From positions 1 to 64,000 of the forward strand of contig JASJFT010000016.1 of NCBI GenBank assembly GCA_030770425.1: a stretch of DNA of 64,000 bases, given 5' to 3'. How positions within the stretch are numbered: position 1 is the first letter of the stretch; each line of letters opens with the position of its first letter. The stretch comes from Darksidea phi. Lineage: Eukaryota; Ascomycota; Dothideomycetes; Pleosporales; Lentitheciaceae. Shown here in pieces: positions 57,575 through 64,000 of the stretch. Both the position numbers and the translations under genes were made by a program. The notes beneath the pieces were generated by a model. The model worked only from the letters and a program-made list of their open reading frames with translations, was not told where the DNA came from and searched no databases.

Positions 57575-58620
57575 CATGTCTCGTTCAGGTGAGTCGCACT
57601 ATGAACCTATGTTGTCCGGAATGAGATCAGGAGTTTGAAATTCCACCAATACGACCTCTTCGCTCTCGCCGCACAATGCTCTGAACATTCCAATGAAGCA
57701 GTAGATTTGCTGTTCCAGCTGTCTATCTCCCCCAGAAGCGTGCAACAACGTATAGACATGCTCGAGTATTTCCTGCCAAAGGCTTGCAGAAAAGGCCACC
57801 TAGCCATCATAGAAGTGCTTCTCGCCTGGATCGATCAAAACTGGCTTCCTATAGGAACGTACATATGCAAATCCCGAACGGATGAACATGAAGAGCTAGG
57901 CTACGAAGAAGGCACGATGCACTGGTTTGACGACCCACAGAACAAGAAATCTTTCATCGATATCGCCTTCAGCAACGCTCTCCGCGGAGGCCACATACCA
58001 GTTCTGCCCTGCCTGCGTTGCGACTTCGATATTCCCACATGGAAGGGTCAAGGAGTAACCCTCAGATATGTCGTGTGCGCTCCTAACCCTAGCGTGGACT
58101 TGCTACGTCTACTACTGCACCATGGCGCACCAGTGCCAAAAGGCATTCAATGTGGGTATCCGCTCTCGGTACTGTTTGTTGCTGCGCACACGGCTACACT
58201 GAATGGATAGATGTGTTGCTGCAGGCTGGGGCAGATCCGCGGCACTTCTGCACAGATGAAGCATGGTTGTGGTATGCGAATAAAGGGGGGGATGTATGAA
58301 GAGGTGAAGCACTTGCTGCAGAAGCATAGGGGGACGAAGAGAACTTGGAGGTTCAATTCTATCCTACTGAAAGGACTGAAAGCCTTCTATGAGCGATTGT
58401 ATTTTCAGGGAAAAATCGATTATCCTATCTCAGCATTCTATGAAAAATGCTTTCTGGATCTTGTTTCTCATCGACATTGCTTCGACTATCACGAAATCGT
58501 GCTTGTTTTCCAGAAACCTTTCAGTATATCGTCCTCACATGGCTCTTCAACAAAGTTTATTAGTCCACTAATTACCCTCTCAGATAAAGTCACTAGCTTC
58601 GTGCATCTGCTACATATATG
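57575..58620 (+). pseudogene. Ankyrin-repeat gene broken by two indels
   Basis: The open part (57635-58210) reads QYDLFALAAQCSEHSNEAVD, YFLPKACRKGHLAIIEVLLA, FIDIAFSNALRGGHIPVLPC and VDLLRLLLHHGAPVPKGIQC, typical degenerate ankyrin units, then stops. In a second frame from about 58180 the next repeat continues (AHGYTEWIDVLLQAGADPRH, WLWYANKGG). At a run of seven G residues near 58286-58292 the sequence moves to a third frame (MYEEVKHLLQKHRGTKRTW and on to 58620). The first break fits an extra CA in a cacac tract; the second fits an extra G. The start is uncertain: an ATG at 57575 with a GTGAGT donor is close by, but phases do not fit simply. Sequencing error at both sites cannot be excluded. 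Confidence 0.7.
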
Positions 58621-58996
58621 AAACGTCCGGTAGATCATTTCTTCTGAGGGGCGCCTTCGGACGTGGTTGCTGTCGGTTTTGACGCCATGATCACGCTGTT
58701 GTCGATGTTGCCATGGCGATAGTTGAAAGCTTCGTCGTATAAAAGTGACTGAGTGAGAGCTTGAGCTAAGGCAGCAGACTCGAGTCGCGCTTTGCTCTAG
58801 TATATAATACGCGAAACCACGTCTGGCGCAGTACAAGACGTGGAAAGCCAGAGTAAGTCACGCACAGCGTTTATCTACAACCAAATCCTGCAGCTCAACA
58901 GGCCTGGACTACCTGGAGACTGACTCATTTGTGTAGAGACACGGCGGCGCCGTTAGCTGCGGAGGCGGCCTTTTGCCTCCTGGCACATGCTTCATC
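58621..58996. other. Intergenic, no gene seen
   Basis: No supported frame. Confidence 0.5.
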
Positions 58997-59960
58997 CTCC
59001 AGCTCCCCGACGAGCTTCTTCTTAACATTATTTCCGACTCACGAAGCGCAGAGTCGGCCAGCTAAGCGACTCTCGGCACCTTCGCATTAACGATTCGATG
59101 TCTCGGGGCGATTGCAACCGAAGCGTTATACGAGCGACCGCAGACCAGAATGCGACACATGAGCGTGCTCATCTCCGCCCTCCTCACCATCAGAACACCG
59201 CAAACAACGTCAGCGCGCTCACTGTGACCCAGACTACGGAACACTCCAATGAAACGTTACCTACCACTGGCGCTCAACTCCTGTGGGAACCAGTGGTTCT
59301 AAGGTGCATTGAAGTGATCGAGGACAAAAGCGCGTTGAGATCTCAACCGCGTCTGAAAGAAGATCTGGAAGGGAATGGCCGGCTCGCATATTTTTGAACT
59401 CTCCTGCGTCTTCTTTCAAAGCTCCACACGGTTTCCTTAGACGAGTCTATCATGCGAGATATGTGTGAGGAACAGCAGGGGCAACTGGTCCGGCCCTGCT
59501 CATCGTATATTCACATACCTCTCAGGTAGCTTGAAGAGCATAACTATTACCAATTTCTCGAAGCAGACTGGAGCAGCGCAGTGGGATCCCTCAAAATTGG
59601 ACTGGATAGGGCGACTTCCATCACTCGCTACGAGATTCTCATAGCCGCGCTCCTCCGTCACGACGGACGAACGGCCATAACGTCTGGCCTCCTTGTCCGC
59701 AGTCTATCTCCACGTTTGACAAACCTATGCATGAATTACGCAATAATGTCATGATTACGTTGATAGTCACTTTCTCGAGGTTAAAATTTGGAGAGGCAGA
59801 TATGAGAGTGTTAGAAGCAACTCTCAGAATCTAACAGGAGGAAAAGAGACATCCAGATACGAACTAGTTGTGAAGGGGAACCTAGCGACTAGGAGTGGGG
59901 AGTTCTGCCTCCACGGGGTACGTCATAAGGGTACCATTTGCCTACTGTTTCCTCATATGA
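58997..59960 (+). pseudogene. F-box-type relic
   Basis: The frame from 58997 reads LQLPDELLLNIISDSRSAES, the classic start of a fungal F-box (LP-ELL--I). An in-frame TAA follows at about 59063, then ATLGTFALTIRCLGAIATEA and LYERPQTRMRHMSVL, which fits the F-box continuation where the first outer strands begin (ALYERP). More stops and frame changes occur up to about 59960. F-box proteins feed targets to SCF ubiquitin ligases; this copy cannot encode one. Confidence 0.6.
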
Positions 59961-60471
59961 TGTCCTTACAATAAGAGGCTTAGATACACAGAGTGGGCTT
60001 TTTTAGCATTAGTTCAAGAACTTTGAACTAGAAAGGGCCCCCCAAAGCTGATTACAGGATGATGTCCACGCGGCCTTTATGTCAACATATGTTGAATGGC
60101 AGTATGGGCTAAGGATCCTTATTCCTCCGAGTGAATCTTCATCGCAGTTGAAAACTACAATTTATGACCTTAAGGTGCTTGCTGCGCGCGCCCGCGGCTA
60201 GGGATTGTAGTCATAGATTCGTGGTGAAGGCTTCGATGCCGGTCCGGTGTCGGGCCTTCAGGCCTGCCATTGGACGCACTCAAGGCTACCTTCACCACCA
60301 CTTCACAATAGCACGTGAGCCGCTAAACCTAAAGCAGGCCGCGTAGGAACTGCATAAAAGCTCACAACACGCCGCTCTCCTCTTGACTTCACACACACAA
60401 CAACACGACCCGCCATCCGCAAAACACTAAAACCACCTGCGGCAGCCACATCCTCAACGACTTCCTCGACC
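59961..60471. promoter_or_regulatory. Upstream region of the orphan gene
   Basis: No gene is seen. It contains a palindromic CACGTG at 60312-60317 (a bHLH-type site by sequence) and a TATA-like CATAAAAG at 60353-60360, 112 bp before the ATG. Confidence 0.4.
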
Positions 60472-61410
60472 ATGTCTCTCGGCGACAACCCTTTCGCCCG
60501 CGCCCCAGGAAGGCACAGCACACCGGCTGTGCTCGACAATCAAATAGCGCGGGCGATTGGGGGTGGCGTCACGACAAACTCTAAAGGTTGGTACAATTCC
60601 TTTCAAGACGTTGAGGAGGCTGCCCCTTCCTCACCGTCAGTCCAAGTTGCTAGTGTTTTCTCGGGAGGCTTCGAAGCTCCTATGTCAGACGTTCAAGGTC
60701 GGTTCAGTCCTTTTGGTGATGTCAAGCCGACTTTCAGCAACACGATGAGCCCTGCGACACACGCGGTGGTCACGGCCAGCAATGCTGTGCCCTCATCTTC
60801 TTCGAAAGAGCTCACCTATCAGCAACTCCTCATCCGCCAGCACTTCGACAGCTCTTCCGACGGCCTCGACCAGGACAAGTCCAATGAGACCGTGCAGTTC
60901 CACACTCCTTCTTTGTTACTTCCAAACGACATCCAGGAGCTGCGCTTGTTTCTTCCTGCCGACTTCGACATGATTCCATTCACCTGGATCGATAGTCTTC
61001 TGTCATCAACGAAATCCTCGTTCGCATCTCTTGGAAGCGTTCAGATCTGCTTCCAATCGCTTGTACGCCCCTTCCTTACCGATCTGAATGACGAACCCGA
61101 GAACCGCGAGGTCTTCACTTCAATGTTGTCAGCGTTCAAGAATTCCAGTGTCTCGCTAGAAATTCTATTCCGCACAGTCAAGGCACAGAATCAGGGAGAT
61201 AGTGGCATGGAAATGCAGAATTTTCGCAAGGTCGATCTGGACACGCTGTCGACGGCGATCTATGAGCTTGCTTATCAAGAGCATACGGATGCAGTGACGG
61301 AGGTGCTCGCCGACGAGAGCCGGTTGAAAGACATTCCAGTGCGGCTGACGGAGAAGGGCTGTGGGTATTGCATGCATGCGGTCAGCATGGTGGATGATGA
61401 GTGGCTGTGA
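60472..61410 (+). CDS. Orphan protein, 312 residues
   Basis: Single intact exon with a clean start (accATGTCT context). I do not recognise a family. The N-terminal 130 residues are low complexity, rich in Ser, Pro, Val and Gly, beginning MSLGDNPFARAPGRHS and including SVFSGGFEAPMSD. The C-terminal half is folded-looking and helical: PNDIQELRLFLPADFDMIPF, FTWIDSLLSSTKSSFASLGS, LSAFKNSSVSLEILFRTVKA, TAIYELAYQEHTDAVTEVLA and KGCGYCMHAVSM with a Cys pair near the end. No signal peptide or membrane helix is seen, so it is likely cytosolic or nuclear. It is intact while both flanks are decayed. Confidence 0.75.
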   Translation: MSLGDNPFARAPGRHSTPAVLDNQIARAIGGGVTTNSKGWYNSFQDVEEAAPSSPSVQVASVFSGGFEAPMSDVQGRFSPFGDVKPTFSNTMSPATHAVVTASNAVPSSSSKELTYQQLLIRQHFDSSSDGLDQDKSNETVQFHTPSLLLPNDIQELRLFLPADFDMIPFTWIDSLLSSTKSSFASLGSVQICFQSLVRPFLTDLNDEPENREVFTSMLSAFKNSSVSLEILFRTVKAQNQGDSGMEMQNFRKVDLDTLSTAIYELAYQEHTDAVTEVLADESRLKDIPVRLTEKGCGYCMHAVSMVDDEWL

Positions 61411-62279
61411 TGGTCTCGTGGAGCTGGGCATGGACGCAACGATGGGGTAAGACATATGTGAACACTAACTCTAGGACAGGCTTGCGACCGCCCACGGTGG
61501 GTATAGACTACGTGGCTGATTGGATGTGGTTGCCTTGGTGGGCCTCCGGCGGGTTGTTTACAAAAGTGGGTACTTCTTGGACGAATGGCGAGAATGAGCG
61601 TTTGGTGGAGGTTTCTACCTGTCGATTGACACGACACCAGCGTCGGGCTTTCTTTAGGACAGCGATCATTTTGCTTCTTTTTTCCGCCAGTAACGACGCG
61701 GCGAGCAACTTTTTTTGTTTACTTGTCTGTGTAGAGTGGCAGAGTTCGTGGTATTACCGCCTGGCAACAGTCCATCGGCAGAGCATGAGAGGGGCATTCG
61801 GTGGTGCATGGTGGAATAGGTCGCACTCAGCGTCTAACAGTACAACAAAAGATATCCAAAAACAGGTGAAGCTGTGCTGCTAGTGTTCAGTAAGGCCCGT
61901 GGTCGTGATTTGTTATAGTCGTCGATGTCCTAGGGCCTTCGAATTGTACTGACCGATATTTTTTACCTGTTTAGTTATCACAATATATCTATTATCTACT
62001 AATAGATAGGCTCTGGGCTAACCTTTTGCTTATCGCAATATTGGTCCATGACTAACCGCCAGCTAAGAGCTTTCTTGGTAAGTTGGGAGGAGCTGAGCTT
62101 ACACACATAAATCTTCGCCGACATAAGCGTAATTGCTATCTCTCTTAACGCCCAAATCAGAGGCTCAACCATTACTCAATCATACAGGTCAAGTACTACG
62201 ATCACCCATAGCTCGGCTATCCGACAGCGTGTTCAACAGCTCCCCAGATCTTCTCGCCCAGCTAAGCGACCGCAGCAAT
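61411..62279. other. No gene seen
   Basis: Short frames without motifs; AT-rich around 61960-62040. Confidence 0.5.
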
Positions 62280-62829
62280 ATGCCTGCCACGTTACTAAAC
62301 GCTCCCAACGAACCGGCCAGCGTCCTCTCCCTCACAGATGAACTACTCGTCCACATGGTCCAGTATCTGAACCACGTCCGCAATTCCATCAAGCTCTTTA
62401 ACCTAACACTGGTCTGCCGCCGTTACTCCGCCGTAGTCCACAACACTGTTCTCCCAGCCACCGGCGTCCTAGCAGCACGAAACGCTTGGTCACTTGCGCA
62501 AACTTTGTCGACTATAAGACCGCCGAGAATATCAGCACTTCAGACAAATTACGCCTCGGCTTTATATGCGACAACGATGTCGAAGAACCGCAATTGCCGG
62601 CGACGAGCTATGCCTACGTTCTCCTCCCCCAAGCTATAAAGATACACAGAGGCAGATATCTCTGCTTGCTAAATGCATACAAGCGGTGAAGAGGAGTGAC
62701 ATTATAAAACTAGACGAGGATGTCGTTGAAAAGGCGATTGCTTGTGAAAAGCGTTCTTTACGCAACACACATTGTTTACTGGCGGTGTTATGCCTCTACT
62801 TCTTCCGTATATACCTATCTTGCTTTTAG
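62280..62829 (+). pseudogene. F-box gene with a frameshift
   Basis: The ATG at 62280 opens MPATLLNAPNEPASVLSLTD, then SLTDELLVHMVQYLNHVRN and KLFNLTLVCRRYSAVVHNTV, a clear F-box (the L-LVCRR-Y pattern). After AARNAWSLA the frame changes near 62500: a second frame gives FVDYKTAENISTSDKLRLGF and YAYVLLPQAIKIHRG, then a third gives LLAKCIQAVKRSDIIKLDED and VVEKAIACEKRS. At least two frame changes break it. The fold after the F-box is not recognised. Confidence 0.65.
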
Positions 62830-62949
62830 TGGCTGGTAGATGTAGCTAATTTTTAGTCCCACGAAGTCTGGCAACATATATCCGATCTTCGCTGTCTGAT
62901 GATTTGCTCACATCCGGTAAATGTTGTTCTCTTTCTAATAACAACATAT

Positions 62950-64000
62950 CTAGATAAGAGAAAATGATCGGATAGAAACACCTCTTGCGCGCAACGCGTC
63001 TGCAGACATACGCGGATCACCTTTAACGATCTCGCCGGTGATTTTATGCTTGTAATGTGGCACGGCGTAGGGGGACCGAATGATCGTATGCTGGTCGTGA
63101 CGTTCCCAATCATCCATGGCTGGTAGCCGAGGATCTTCTAAGTCCCATGTATCTGTCTTTGTGTTGTGGAAAAACAGAGTTGGTTGGCCTTCGATCCAGG
63201 TAATAGAAGCTGTCATGTCTTCGGGCAAAGGCCCTAACAGATATTTGGCGTCCTCTAGTCCAGCGACAAATGAACTTCCGATTACTTGATGATTGCCTCC
63301 TTTATCAGACCGAAGGATCATAGGCAGATCGCATCCGAGCAAGATGCACACTTCGTCATCTAAGCGCGACGTTAGTACATGTCGTCTTTTAGAGAAGAAT
63401 GCTTACCCAGCTGCATTCCCGGCGGTCCTATACCAATACCACCCCTTTTCGTGATAAAAATACTTCTATCAGTTATGCATCTTGCAATATGGCATTCCAC
63501 TAGGGCCGCTTGCTCTGGTTGCAGACCTTCTGTGGGTTGACCGGAACATTGAGCGTTACTTACCGCCGAGTGCTTCCACAATCTGTTCCACTTTTGCAAC
63601 CACTCTATTTTATCCCTCCTCACTGACTTTATGGAAGGGTCTTGGATCAAACGCGCCATCCAACACAGAACTTCATCGATTTTGGGTATGTTGATTGCGC
63701 CACGGTATCGGTCCCGCACAACACCAAAACACAAAGCTAGAGCTAGGGCCCATAGAACATGGGGTTGCGAGGGATAAGAGACATTTTCGGCCCTTTCGGT
63801 GAAAAAGATGAGGATATTGGGAATGAGTTCCTCGACCTGAGTGTCATGTTGACCATCTCCCGTAAACGGCATGGTTTCTCCTACAACGTCGATAGTGTCG
63901 TATGCAAGTCCTCGACATCGTAGAATCTCACCATCATGTAATTTCGCCGACGCCATTGAATTGCCGCTGCTGAATGATGGCACAGAAGGTTTAAATACCG
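62950..64000 (-). CDS. HET-type protein, C-terminal part (runs off the right edge)
   Basis: Two exons on the minus strand, 63407-64000 (open to the window edge) and 62950-63359, separated by a 47-nt intron (GTAAGC, a TACTAACG branch element, CTTAG). Joined, it reads FITKRGGIGIGPPGMQLDDE, then VCILLGCDLPMILRSDKGG, NHQVIGSSFVAGLEDAKYL and a C-terminal extension. The order (F-T--G-xG-GP, D-V-CIL-G, P-IL-R, Y/F-V-G) is the conserved tail of fungal heterokaryon-incompatibility (HET-6 type) proteins; the HET domain itself would lie beyond base 64000. These proteins act in non-self recognition or programmed cell death after cell fusion. Whether the whole gene is intact cannot be told. Confidence 0.78.

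Overview
The window looks like nuclear DNA of a filamentous ascomycete (Pezizomycotina; Dothideomycetes is my best guess, inferred and not tested). Genes are short, on both strands, and interrupted by 46-180 nt introns with GT..AG ends and CTAAC-like branch sites. The products are fungal: Whi3-type RNA-binding protein, Cdc27/APC3, Bot1/mS45, SND2, Zn2Cys6 factor, NACHT and HET proteins. Exon joins below were worked out by hand from reading frame, splice sites and family sequence patterns.

Layout. 1-2451: a 74-nt poly-C run, short tandem repeats, then an intact seven-exon amino-acid/GABA permease. 2452-12650: a decayed stretch with relics of an MFS transporter (minus strand), a VOC/glyoxalase protein (minus) and a short-chain dehydrogenase with an internal inverted segment, around one apparently intact two-exon membrane protein (DUF7820-like, 6089-7577). 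12650-23819: a conserved housekeeping block with a very GC-rich repeat-bearing leader, the Whi3-like gene, the mitoribosomal Bot1/mS45 gene, and a divergent SND2 / Cdc27 pair. 25715-29273: a NACHT (NLR-like) gene. 30415-34533: a metabolic block with a small VOC protein (one GC-AG intron), NADH-cytochrome b5 reductase and an HSL-type alpha/beta hydrolase. 34903-37598: another decayed tract. 37599-38447: a secreted CE1 feruloyl esterase.

38702-49691 holds a 935-residue ankyrin protein with an unusual N-terminal domain, a DUF4149/TMEM205-like membrane protein, a Zn2Cys6 transcription factor and a second NACHT gene. 50113-50769 is a GNAT acetyltransferase. From 50770 to the end the DNA is gene-poor: a relic on the minus strand, an ankyrin gene broken by two repeat-slippage indels, two F-box relics, an intact orphan (60472-61410) and the C-terminal part of a HET-type gene running off the right edge.

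How it fits together. The conserved block serves ordinary roles (anaphase control, mRNA binding, mitochondrial translation, ER targeting). The second half is enriched in families used by fungi for non-self recognition: two NACHT proteins, two ankyrin proteins (one broken) and one HET-type protein within 38 kb, mixed with pseudogenes. Two of these loci, 32 kb apart, share a roughly 70-bp conserved sequence upstream. This birth-and-death pattern is the most interesting aspect of the window. I saw no tRNA, rRNA, CRISPR array or intact transposon.
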